Notes under the pieces: model-generated | Told to the model about the DNA's origin: nothing | Databases searched by the model: none | What the model saw: the letters and a program-made list of their open reading frames with translations, nothing else | Shown: positions 40,331 through 46,785 of the stretch, piece by piece | Numbering within the stretch: the stretch's first letter is position 1 | Layout of the letters: every line of letters begins with the position of its first letter | Assembly: GCA_025456345.1 (NCBI GenBank) | Contig: JALOKU010000017.1 | Coordinates: forward strand, 1 to 46,785 | Length of the DNA stretch: 46,785 bases | Source of the DNA: Vicinamibacterales bacterium | GTDB taxonomy: Bacteria; Acidobacteriota; Vicinamibacteria; Vicinamibacterales; JAKQTR01 | Reading direction: 5' to 3' | Program-made: the position numbers and the translations under genes

Positions 40331-40336
40331 TACACT
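40331..40336 (+). promoter_or_regulatory. -10 box of a leaderless REC-PilZ transcript
   Basis: TACACT ends eight bases before the ATG at 40345; no ribosome site precedes that ATG. Confidence 0.4.
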
Positions 40337-40344
40337 TGCACAGA

Positions 40345-41061
40345 ATGACAATGGCGGGCGCCGAACACAAGACCGTCGTGATTGCCGATGATACCCCGTT
40401 CGTGCGCGACCGGTTCAAGGCCGCCATCGAGCACGCCGGGCACCGCGCCTTCACCGTCCGGAGCGCGGCCGAGCTGCTGGCCAGGGTCCGGGCAGACCTG
40501 CCGGACATCGATCTGGTGGTGGTCGACCTCCGGCTGCCTCACGCAGGCGGGGTCGACCTGGTGCGGTCGATCCGGAAACTCGACGGCGGCCGGCTGCCGA
40601 TCCTCGTCTTCAGCGGCACGATCAGCGGGGCATCCGAGGTCCGTGACCTGGCCAATCTCGGGATTGCCGGGTACGTGAACGAATACAGCACCTCGAACCA
40701 GATCCTGCCGTCGCTCGCGCCGCACCTGTTCCCCGACAACTTCAACCGCCGGAACAGCCCGCGTGTGTCACTCGGGATCCCGGTGGCCTACCGTTTCGGC
40801 AACACCATCGCCGCCGCCGTGACGCTGAACCTCGGCCGGGGCGGGCTGGCGATCCGCACCATGAGCCCGCTCGAGTCGACCACCCGCGCCCGGGTCCGCT
40901 TCCGCCTGCCCAATTCGAAGCGCGACGTCGATGCGGATGCCTGCGTCGCCTGGAGCGACCGGCGCGTCGGCATGGGCATGCAGTTCGAGCGCATCGACGC
41001 CGCCGACCAGGCGGCCGTCGAAGAGTTCGTCGACACGCAGTACCTGCAGCACGCCAACTAG
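40345..41061 (+). CDS. Response regulator with receiver and PilZ domains, both atypical
   Basis: The product (238 residues) has an N-terminal receiver domain (~8-125): acidic pair in VVIADDTP, phosphoacceptor Asp61 in VVVDLRLP, Ser90. The usual Lys after the GY of the last strand is Asn112 (GYVNEYS), so phosphorylation switching may differ. The C-terminal domain (~133-235) is PilZ-like: RNSPR (R-x3-R) and LNLGRGG where D/NxSxxG is expected, the Ser being Gly. It may bind cyclic-di-GMP weakly or not at all. No kinase lies nearby. Its TAG stop is the first three bases of a heptamer-repeat element. Confidence 0.87.
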   Translation: MTMAGAEHKTVVIADDTPFVRDRFKAAIEHAGHRAFTVRSAAELLARVRADLPDIDLVVVDLRLPHAGGVDLVRSIRKLDGGRLPILVFSGTISGASEVRDLANLGIAGYVNEYSTSNQILPSLAPHLFPDNFNRRNSPRVSLGIPVAYRFGNTIAAAVTLNLGRGGLAIRTMSPLESTTRARVRFRLPNSKRDVDADACVAWSDRRVGMGMQFERIDAADQAAVEEFVDTQYLQHAN

Positions 41062-41220
41062 GGGCTAGGGACTAGGGGCTAGGCGCTAGGGGCTAGTCCA
41101 TCTCGTTGCGACGACGACAACCCACCTGCGCCGCGATTGCGGCGTCCGACTGCCTCCCAGTGCTCACGTCCCGTCCCTCGTGCCTGAAGGAACTAGCGCC
41201 CAGCGCCTAGACCCTAGCGC
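41059..41220. repeat. Heptamer-repeat element with shared core (GGGGCTA type, copy C)
   Basis: A left arm of GGGGCTA/GGACTAG/GGCGCTA units starts at the stop codon of the REC-PilZ gene (41059-41097). A right arm of TAGCGCC/CAGCGCC/TAGACCC units ends at 41220. The core copy ending GCGTCCGAC is at 41121-41150, matching 23 of 30 positions of copy B. About 40 nt of unrelated sequence lie between core and right arm. Confidence 0.8.
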
Positions 41221-41229
41221 CGGCCGTAG

Positions 41230-41235
41230 TACAGT
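41230..41235 (+). promoter_or_regulatory. Possible -10 box of the CorC/HlyC-type gene
   Basis: TACAGT followed by TCCCCCC and then GGAGG and ATG at 41254. The closest -35 match (TAGACC, 16 nt upstream) is in the repeat arm. A short ~12-nt leader with a good ribosome site results. Confidence 0.35.
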
Positions 41236-41253
41236 TCCCCCCGGAGGCAGGTC

Positions 41254-42576
41254 ATGGACCACTCGGTGTTCGGCCCGGGCGAAATCGCCTGGCGCCTGGC
41301 GGCCGTTCTGGCCCTGGTGTTCGCCAACGGCTTCTTCGTGGCGGCCGAGTTCGCGCTCGTCACGGTGCGCAAGACGCGCATCGACCAGCTGATTGCCGAG
41401 GGCAGCAGCCTGGCGAGGCCGGTGCGGCGGGCGATCACGGATCCGGACAGCTACATCGCGGCCACCCAGCTCGCCATCACCATGACCAGCCTCGGTCTCG
41501 GCTGGATTGGCGAGCCGGCGGTCTCCTCGATCATCCAGCCCGCGCTGGGCCTGCTCCCCGTCCCCCTGCACACGGCCACCTCGCGCACCCTCTCGGTCGC
41601 GCTCGGGTTCGCTGTGATCACCGCGCTCCACATCGTCCTGGGCGAACTCGCGCCGAAGACGGTCGCCCTTCAGCACGCGGAGCGCACCGCGCTGGTGGTC
41701 GGCCGGCCGACCGAGCTCTTCATGCGGGTCTTCTGGCCGTTCATCACGGTGCTGAACAGCACGGGCCGCTGGGTCGTCCGGCTGCTCGGCCTGAAGCCGC
41801 CGAGCGGGAGTTCGCTCGTCCATTCGGAAGAGGAGCTGAAGATGCTGGTGACAGCCAGCCAGGAGGCGGGCGTCCTCGAAGAGGAAGAAGAGCAGATGCT
41901 CCACCGGGTGTTCGGGTTCGGCGACCTGACCGCCGGCCAGGTGATGCTGCCGCGCACCGAGATGCTGGCGTTGCCCGTGCGCATCGCACGCAAGGACCTG
42001 CTCGAGCGCCTCTCACAGGCGACGCAGCTTGTCATTCCCGTTTACGGCACTGGCCTCGACGACATCGTCGGCCAGGTCCGGATGCGGGACCTGCTCGGCG
42101 TGGTGGCCGGGTCGGCGGACGGCGTGGACCTGGCCCCGATGCTGCACGAGCCGCTCACCGTCCCTGAGACGCTCAAAGCCGACGACCTGCTGACGGACAT
42201 GCGCAAGCGCCGCACGCCCCTCGCCATCGTCATCGACGAGTACGGCGGCACGGCCGGGATGGTGACGTTCGAGCGCCTGATGGAGCGCATCGTGGGCGAG
42301 ATCGGGTCCGCCGACGAGGGCGGGACATCGGCCATCACGGTCCTGACCGACGGCTCGGCGCTCATCGACGGGCTGGCGCTGACAACGGACGTGAACGTGC
42401 AGTTCGGGCTGCGGATCGACGAGGACCTCTACGACACCATCGGCGGCTACGTGCTCGGGCGCCTGGGCCGGCGGCCAAGGCTCGGGGACACCGTCGAGGT
42501 CAACGGGCGGAAGATCCGGGTGGAAGCGCTCGACGGACTGCGCGTGGCGCGCGTGCTGCTGTCGACGCCGTCGTAA
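41254..42576 (+). CDS. CNNM/CorC (HlyC)-type transmembrane protein with CBS domains
   Basis: The 440-residue product has an N-terminal CNNM domain of three or four helices (FANGFFVAAEFALVTVRKTR; GLGWIGEPAVSSII; VLGELAPKTVALQ), a pair of CBS domains in the middle (VMLPRTEMLALPV; TPLAIVIDEYGGTAGMVT) and a C-terminal CorC/HlyC domain (ALTTDVNVQFGLRIDEDLYDTIGGYVLGRLGRRPRLGD in part). Members are linked to Mg2+/Co2+ efflux or transport, and CBS domains bind adenine nucleotides; the older name haemolysin is misleading. The ATG has GGAGG at 6 nt. It ends with a TAA that touches the stop codon of the convergent P-type ATPase. Confidence 0.93.
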   Translation: MDHSVFGPGEIAWRLAAVLALVFANGFFVAAEFALVTVRKTRIDQLIAEGSSLARPVRRAITDPDSYIAATQLAITMTSLGLGWIGEPAVSSIIQPALGLLPVPLHTATSRTLSVALGFAVITALHIVLGELAPKTVALQHAERTALVVGRPTELFMRVFWPFITVLNSTGRWVVRLLGLKPPSGSSLVHSEEELKMLVTASQEAGVLEEEEEQMLHRVFGFGDLTAGQVMLPRTEMLALPVRIARKDLLERLSQATQLVIPVYGTGLDDIVGQVRMRDLLGVVAGSADGVDLAPMLHEPLTVPETLKADDLLTDMRKRRTPLAIVIDEYGGTAGMVTFERLMERIVGEIGSADEGGTSAITVLTDGSALIDGLALTTDVNVQFGLRIDEDLYDTIGGYVLGRLGRRPRLGDTVEVNGRKIRVEALDGLRVARVLLSTPS

Positions 42577-44718
42577 CTAGTCATAGCGCAGCAGCCGCAG
42601 TCCGTTGCCGATGACAAGCAGCGAGGCGCCCATGTCGGCGACGACAGCCATCCAGAGGGTGGCCATGCCGAGCCCGGCGAGGGCGAGGAAGACGGCTTTC
42701 AGCCCGAGCGACACCGCGATGTTCACCTGGATGTTGCGGACGGTCGAACGGCTGAGGCGAACGGCGTAGGGGATCCGCAGGAGCTCGTCCGACATCAACG
42801 CCACGTCCGCCGTCTCGAGGGTGGCGTCGCTCCCGGCAACGCCCATCGCGATGCCCACGTCGGCGGCGGCGAGGGCGGGCGCGTCGTTGACGCCGTCGCC
42901 AACCATGGCCACGGCGCCGTAGGCCGCCTTGAGGTCGCGGATCGCCGCGAGTTTGTCCTGCGGGAGGAGGCCGGCCCGCACCTCGGTCACGTCCATCGCC
43001 GCGCCGATGCGCCCGGCCGTGCTCGCGTGGTCGCCGGTCAGCAGCGCGATGTGAGAAATGCCGGCGCGGCGCAACAGAACGATGGCCTCTCGGCCGGTCT
43101 GGCGCACGGCATCGGCCACACTGATGACGCCGGCGGGCGTGCCGCCCGCCGCGATCAGCACGATCGTGCGGTCGTCACCGGCCATGGCCGCGGCCGCGGC
43201 GTCGATCTCCGGCGGATACCATCCGCGTTCTTCGAACAGGCGGCGGCTGCCGACCACCACCGGCACGCCTTCGACCTCGGCCGAGGCTCCACGACCCGGC
43301 AGCGCCTGGTAGGCGCCGCACGGCGCCATCGCGACGCCTTCGTCACGCGCCGCGCGCCTGATGGCGCGGCCGATGGGATGCTCCGAGCGGCTCTCGATGG
43401 ATGCGGCCAGCCTCAGCACGTCCGCGCGCGTCCACGGCGCGACCGCCAGGACGCCGACCACCGCCGGCGTGCCGTGCGTCAGCGTGCCGGTCTTGTCGAA
43501 CGCCACGCACCGGACGCGGCCGAGCGTCTCGAGGTGGCGGCCGCCCTTGATGAGCACGCCCTTCCTCGCCGCGCCGGCCAGCGCGGACACGATCGACACG
43601 GGCGTCGACAGCACGAGCGCGCAGGGGCACGAAATCACCAGGAACACCAGCGCGCGATAGACCCAGACCGGCCACGGTTCGGCAAACAGCAGCGGCGGGA
43701 CAACGGCCACCACGCCCGCGAGGCCGACCACGGCGGGCGTGTAGACCCGCGCGAAGCGTTCGACGAATGTCTGCGAGGGCGCCCGCTCCGACTGGGCGTG
43801 CTCGACCAGGTTGATGATCCGGTCCAGGGTGGTGTCGCCCCGCAGGTGGGTCACCCGCACCGTCAACGCCCCGTGGCCGTTGATGGTCCCCGCGAACACC
43901 TCGTCGCCGGGCCGCTTGCCGGCGGGCCGCGACTCGCCGGTGATGGGCGCCTGGTTGACCTCGCTGTCGCCGGTGGCCACCACGCCGTCGAGCGGGATCT
44001 TCTCCCCGGGCCTGACCACGAGGACGTCGCCGATCGCCACGCTCTCCACCGCCACGCTGACGTCCCGGCCGCCGCGGTGCACGAGCGCCTCGTTCGGCGC
44101 GAGTGCCATCACGGCCCGGATGGCGAGGCGGGCCCGCTCCATGCTGCGCGACTCGATCCACTGCGCCAGCGCGAACAGGAAGGTGACCGCGGCCGCCTCG
44201 GACCACTGGCCGATGGCGATGGCCCCGGCAACCGCGATGAGCATCAGCGCGTTGATGTCGAGGGCGAACAGGCGCGCGGCCAACCACGCGCGCTTCGCCC
44301 AGTACCAGCCGCCCGCGGCGATCGACAGGGCGAACAACGCGCCCGTCACCGCGGCCGGCGCCCCGAACCAGCCCAGCGCCATGCCCGCGGCCACGGCGGC
44401 GCCGGACGCGACGAGAAACGGTTGCCGGCTGTCGCGCGGCCTGGCGGTGATCCGCGACGCCGTGTCATGGTCCAGCCACGCGCGCATCCCCGTGCCATTC
44501 ACGGCCTCCGCGATGGCCGCCGCCGAGAGCTGCGCCGCGTCGTGCGCGACGCGGAGCGTGCCGCCGACAACATCGGCGCTCATCGCTTCGAGCCCGCGCA
44601 GCGGCTTGAGCCGGCGCTCGAGGATGGCCACTTCCTCCTGGCAGTCCATCCCCTCGACGCGGAACACCGACTCCGCGTGGATTTCACAGACCGGGCAGGA
44701 CGGTACGGGGCGGCTCAT
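42577..44718 (-). CDS. Heavy-metal-translocating P-type ATPase (Zn/Cd/Pb type)
   Basis: The 713-residue P1B ATPase exports soft or transition metals. It starts with a CPVC Cys pair and an HMA-like domain whose binding motif is GMDCQEE, i.e. with one Cys. Eight membrane helices carry the CPC metal motif (VISCPCALVLSTPVS); cytosolic parts have TGES (PITGESRPAGKRPGDEV), the phosphorylation site DKTGTLTHG, an HP site (SRSEHPIGRAI), TGDHASTA and the hinge GDGVNDAPALAAADV. The CPC type with GMDC and no CPC-flanking His suggests Zn/Cd/Co/Pb rather than Cu; inference. The start is preceded by repeat element D on the opposite side. No metal-responsive regulator is adjacent. Confidence 0.94.
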   Translation of the reverse strand: MSRPVPSCPVCEIHAESVFRVEGMDCQEEVAILERRLKPLRGLEAMSADVVGGTLRVAHDAAQLSAAAIAEAVNGTGMRAWLDHDTASRITARPRDSRQPFLVASGAAVAAGMALGWFGAPAAVTGALFALSIAAGGWYWAKRAWLAARLFALDINALMLIAVAGAIAIGQWSEAAAVTFLFALAQWIESRSMERARLAIRAVMALAPNEALVHRGGRDVSVAVESVAIGDVLVVRPGEKIPLDGVVATGDSEVNQAPITGESRPAGKRPGDEVFAGTINGHGALTVRVTHLRGDTTLDRIINLVEHAQSERAPSQTFVERFARVYTPAVVGLAGVVAVVPPLLFAEPWPVWVYRALVFLVISCPCALVLSTPVSIVSALAGAARKGVLIKGGRHLETLGRVRCVAFDKTGTLTHGTPAVVGVLAVAPWTRADVLRLAASIESRSEHPIGRAIRRAARDEGVAMAPCGAYQALPGRGASAEVEGVPVVVGSRRLFEERGWYPPEIDAAAAAMAGDDRTIVLIAAGGTPAGVISVADAVRQTGREAIVLLRRAGISHIALLTGDHASTAGRIGAAMDVTEVRAGLLPQDKLAAIRDLKAAYGAVAMVGDGVNDAPALAAADVGIAMGVAGSDATLETADVALMSDELLRIPYAVRLSRSTVRNIQVNIAVSLGLKAVFLALAGLGMATLWMAVVADMGASLLVIGNGLRLLRYD

Positions 44719-44722
44719 GATC

Positions 44723-44833
44723 AGGCGCTAGAGGCTGGGCGCTAGGCGCTAGTCAGCCAAGCAGTCCCGCTGGCAGGCCACCATGCGGCGACAGCCGCGT
44801 CCGACTAGCCCCCAGCGCCCAGCCCCTAGCCCC
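44723..44833. repeat. Heptamer-repeat hairpin element with shared core (GGGGCTA type, copy D)
   Basis: Left arm 44723-44754 (GGCGCTA/GAGGCTG/GGCGCTA units) and right arm 44803-44833 (TAGCCCC/CAGCGCC/CAGCCCC/TAGCCCC) are imperfect reverse complements. The core at 44777-44805 matches copy B with one gap and three changes. It lies between the divergent ATPase and ABC genes, 17 nt upstream of the ABC promoter. Confidence 0.82.
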
Positions 44834-44849
44834 TTCCATCGTAGCAGTA

Positions 44850-44879
44850 TTGACACACTCTCTCCGCGATCGGTACGAT
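44850..44879 (+). promoter_or_regulatory. Sigma70-type promoter of the ABC exporter operon
   Basis: TTGACA (perfect -35, 44850-44855) and TACGAT (44874-44879) separated by 18 nt. RNA would start near 44886, leaving a ~146-nt leader before the GTG at 45032. Apart from a small GGCCG/CGGCC dyad near 44930-44945 I see nothing clear in that leader. The whole gene-free stretch 44719-45031 thus holds repeat D, this promoter and the leader. Confidence 0.6.
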
Positions 44880-45031
44880 CAGGGACTGGTACTCAGTGCC
44901 ACGTGCCGCACGTCTGGCATGTCTCCGGCCGACGGACCGGCCCGAGCGTCCAAATTTCGATCGCGGCGGCCGCCTGTCTCGCGGCCCGTTCGGTCAATTC
45001 GTTTGCTGTCAACATATTCACGGAGAACGCT

Positions 45032-45997
45032 GTGATCGAGGTCCAGCACCTCACGAAGCGCTACGGTCGCATCACCGCCGTCAACGACGTCTCGTTCCGC
45101 GTCGAACGCGGCGAGATCCTCGGGTTCCTCGGGCCGAACGGCGCCGGGAAGACGACGACGATGCGCGTCATCACCGGGTACATGCCGGCCACCGAGGGCC
45201 GCGTCGTCGTCGCCGGGTTCGACGTCTTCGATCAGCCGATCGAGGCCAAGCGGCGGATGGGCTATCTGCCCGAGACGCCCCCCTTGTACCCGGACATGAC
45301 CGTTCGCGAGTACCTCACCTTCGTCGCGCGCATCAAGGGCGTGGCGGCCCGCGAGCGCAAGACCCGCGTCGAGCGGGCCATGGCGCGCACCCGGGTCGCC
45401 GACATGAAGGACCGGCACTGCGGCAAGCTCTCGAAAGGCTACCGCCAGCGCGTCGGCCTCGCCCAGGCGCTCATCCACAACCCGGACGTGCTGGTGCTCG
45501 ACGAGCCCACCGCCGGCCTCGATCCGAAGCAGATCATCGAGACCCGGCAGCTCATCCACGAACTGGCCGGCGATCACACGATCATCCTGAGCACGCACAT
45601 CCTGCCCGAGGTCGCGCAGACGTGCCAGCGCGTGGTCATCATCAACAAGGGCCGGGTCGTGGCGGTCGACACCCCCGCGAACCTGACCCGCCAGCTGAGC
45701 GGTGCGGAGACGATGTACGTGCTCGTCGACGGCGGCGACGCGGCCGGCCTGCTCCAGGGCATTGCGGGCGTCACCCGCGTGGCGGTGGCCGACCAGCACG
45801 GGTCGGCCGTCGGCTACGAAGTGGAGAGCGCCCGCGGCGAGGACCTGCGGCGCGACCTGGCGCGTGCCGTGGTGTCGCAGGGCCTGGGCCTGCTCGAGCT
45901 GCGGCCGCAGCGCATGAGTCTCGAAGCGGTCTTCCTCCAGGTGACGACCGAGGAAGACGCGGGCAAGATGGAGCCGGCGGAGGAGGCCACGGCATGA
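45032..45997 (+). CDS. ABC transporter ATP-binding protein, GldA-like
   Basis: The product (321 residues) has Walker A GPNGAGKTTTM, the Q-loop region YLPETPPLYPDMTVREYL, signature LSKGYRQRVGLAQAL, Walker B VLVLDEPTAGLDP and the H-loop HILPEV, followed by a ~90-residue C-terminal domain that is typical of GldA/NatA-like exporters. It energises the permease encoded downstream. The GTG at 45032 has GGAG at 6 nt and starts right at the nucleotide-binding domain; the open frame to 44783 is not protein-like. Its stop overlaps the permease ATG (ATGA). In gliding bacteroidetes the homologous complex is needed for gliding; in other phyla the substrate is unknown. Confidence 0.92.
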   Translation: MIEVQHLTKRYGRITAVNDVSFRVERGEILGFLGPNGAGKTTTMRVITGYMPATEGRVVVAGFDVFDQPIEAKRRMGYLPETPPLYPDMTVREYLTFVARIKGVAARERKTRVERAMARTRVADMKDRHCGKLSKGYRQRVGLAQALIHNPDVLVLDEPTAGLDPKQIIETRQLIHELAGDHTIILSTHILPEVAQTCQRVVIINKGRVVAVDTPANLTRQLSGAETMYVLVDGGDAAGLLQGIAGVTRVAVADQHGSAVGYEVESARGEDLRRDLARAVVSQGLGLLELRPQRMSLEAVFLQVTTEEDAGKMEPAEEATA

Positions 45998-46761
45998 GCA
46001 ACATCCTGGCGATCGCCCACAAGGAAATCCGGTCGTACTTCGCGTCGCCGATCGCCTACGTGGTGATCGGGCTGTTCGCGCTCCTGTTCGGCTACTTCTA
46101 CGTGGCGATCCTCGACTGGTTCGTGCGGCAGGGCATGATGGGCGGCATGGGCATGCAGGCCGCGCCGCTCAACCTCAACCAGCAGTTCGTGCGGCCGCTG
46201 CTGCTGAACGCCACCGTCGTGCTGCTCTTCGTGCTGCCCATGATCACGATGCGCACGTATGCCGAGGAGAAGCGGTCGGGCACGATCGAGCTGCTGCTGA
46301 CCTCGCCCATCACAGACCTCCAGATCCTCCTCGGCAAGTTCCTGGGCGCGATGGCCCTCTATGCCGCGATGCTCGGCGTCACCGTCCTCTATGTGGCGGT
46401 GCTCTTCGTCTTCGGGAACCCGGAGTGGAAGCCGATTGCCACCGCCTACCTGGGGCTGCTGCTCATGGGAGGCTGCTTCGTCTCGGTGGGGATGCTCATT
46501 TCGAGCTTCACGAAGAACCAGATTGTCGCCGGCATGCTGACCTTCGGCGTCTTCCTGCTCCTGTGGGTCATCGACTGGATCGGGACGTTCCTCGGGCCGG
46601 CGGGCGATGCGATCGTCAAGTACCTCTCGATCACGCAGCACTTCGAGGACTTCGCCAAGGGCGTCATCGACACGACGCACCTCGTGTACTACGTCAGCTT
46701 CATCACCTTCGGCCTGTTCCTGACCGCGAAGTCGGTCGACAGTGAGCGGTGGCGGGGATAA
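45994..46761 (+). CDS. ABC transporter permease, GldF-like
   Basis: The 255-residue membrane protein has about six helices and the ABC-2 permease pattern: an N-terminal IAHKEIRSYFASPIAYVVIG, the cytosolic EEKRSGTIELLLTSPI element that contacts the ATPase, and further helices. A Met/Gly-rich periplasmic loop (GMMGGMGMQ) follows the first helix. Together with the ATPase it should export a substrate or remodel the envelope. It overlaps the ATPase gene by four bases and the next gene by one (TAATG), the GldA-GldF-GldG order. Confidence 0.9.
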   Translation: MSNILAIAHKEIRSYFASPIAYVVIGLFALLFGYFYVAILDWFVRQGMMGGMGMQAAPLNLNQQFVRPLLLNATVVLLFVLPMITMRTYAEEKRSGTIELLLTSPITDLQILLGKFLGAMALYAAMLGVTVLYVAVLFVFGNPEWKPIATAYLGLLLMGGCFVSVGMLISSFTKNQIVAGMLTFGVFLLLWVIDWIGTFLGPAGDAIVKYLSITQHFEDFAKGVIDTTHLVYYVSFITFGLFLTAKSVDSERWRG

Positions 46762-46785
46762 TGCTCAACAGAATCGGCAGCATCA
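46761..46785 (+). CDS. Start of a third exporter gene (probably GldG-like), truncated by the window
   Basis: The ATG overlaps the last base of the permease stop (TAATG) and gives MLNRIGSI before the window ends. Only position and overlap support it; a GldG-like auxiliary protein is expected here in homologous operons. Confidence 0.45.

Noticed and set aside
43027-44745. 572-codon plus-strand frame opposite the P-type ATPase
   Set aside because: Antisense shadow; the ATPase has all catalytic motifs.
33351-44833. IS element or integron remnants at the GGGGCTA repeats
   Set aside because: No transposase or integrase fragment and no target-site duplication visible; kept as a repeat family only.
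44783-45031. 83-codon N-terminal extension of the ABC ATPase frame
   Set aside because: Begins inside repeat D and crosses the TTGACA-N18-TACGAT promoter; the GTG at 45032 has a ribosome site at the domain start.

Overview
The window looks like a chromosomal stretch of a GC-rich acidobacterium, probably Vicinamibacteria-like. The lineage is inferred from gene content: VWFA proteins of the acidobacterial type, a secreted S9 peptidase, DUF5777 and haem-binding redox proteins, a GldA/GldF-type ABC exporter and bulk GC codon usage. I see no rRNA, tRNA, CRISPR, phage or transposase gene.

Layout. (1) 1-3016, minus: a respiratory complex I operon, nuoA-nuoC-nuoD-nuoH (nuoH runs off the left edge). 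nuoB is absent from its usual place and nuoC has lost its stop codon. (2) 3206-6726, plus: two coupled VWFA secreted proteins and a CobA-HemD fusion. (3) 6763-14947: a redox block. An outer-membrane barrel, a blue-copper protein, an NtrB-like kinase and an NtrC-like sigma54 activator form one minus-strand operon. They are followed by a good sigma54 promoter with tandem dyad sites, driving a CuA cupredoxin, a cytochrome c, a DUF5777 barrel and a Tat lipoprotein with three HxH motifs. A haem-binding protein faces away on the plus strand. I regard this as the most interesting candidate system. (4) 14948-23027, minus: rseP, dxr, cdsA, uppS, truA, pyrE and an S9 peptidase, i.e. isoprenoid/envelope genes in tightly overlapping order. 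(5) 23271-27025, plus: a TolC-type protein and two glycosyltransferases. (6) 26925-31275, minus: pyrR-pyrB-pyrC-second pyrE-like-TIGR02757. (7) 31576-33315, minus: an unusual alkaline-phosphatase-superfamily membrane protein. (8) 33478-36735, plus: pyrK-pyrD-pyrF and a methyltransferase. (9) 36719-40151, minus: LysW-like protein, LarE and a large membrane protein. (10) 40345-42576, plus: REC-PilZ regulator and a CorC/HlyC-type protein. (11) 42577-44718, minus: P-type metal ATPase. (12) 45032-end, plus: ABC ATPase and permease of a Gld-type exporter, with a third gene just starting.

Pyrimidine synthesis dominates the middle: pyrR, B, C, K, D, F and two pyrE-like genes lie within 16 kb. The pyrR leader carries a hairpin resembling a PyrR-binding loop.

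A second theme is a set of at least eight intergenic elements made of 7-nt repeats arranged as long inverted arms around a core. Their heptads differ (GGCGAGA, GGGGCTA, AGAAGCM types), but the architecture is constant, they often abut a stop codon, and three share a common core. Several genes (GT2, pyrK, methyltransferase, REC-PilZ) appear to be leaderless, with a -10 hexamer 6-8 nt before the start codon.

All family assignments are from reading motifs; no database search was run.
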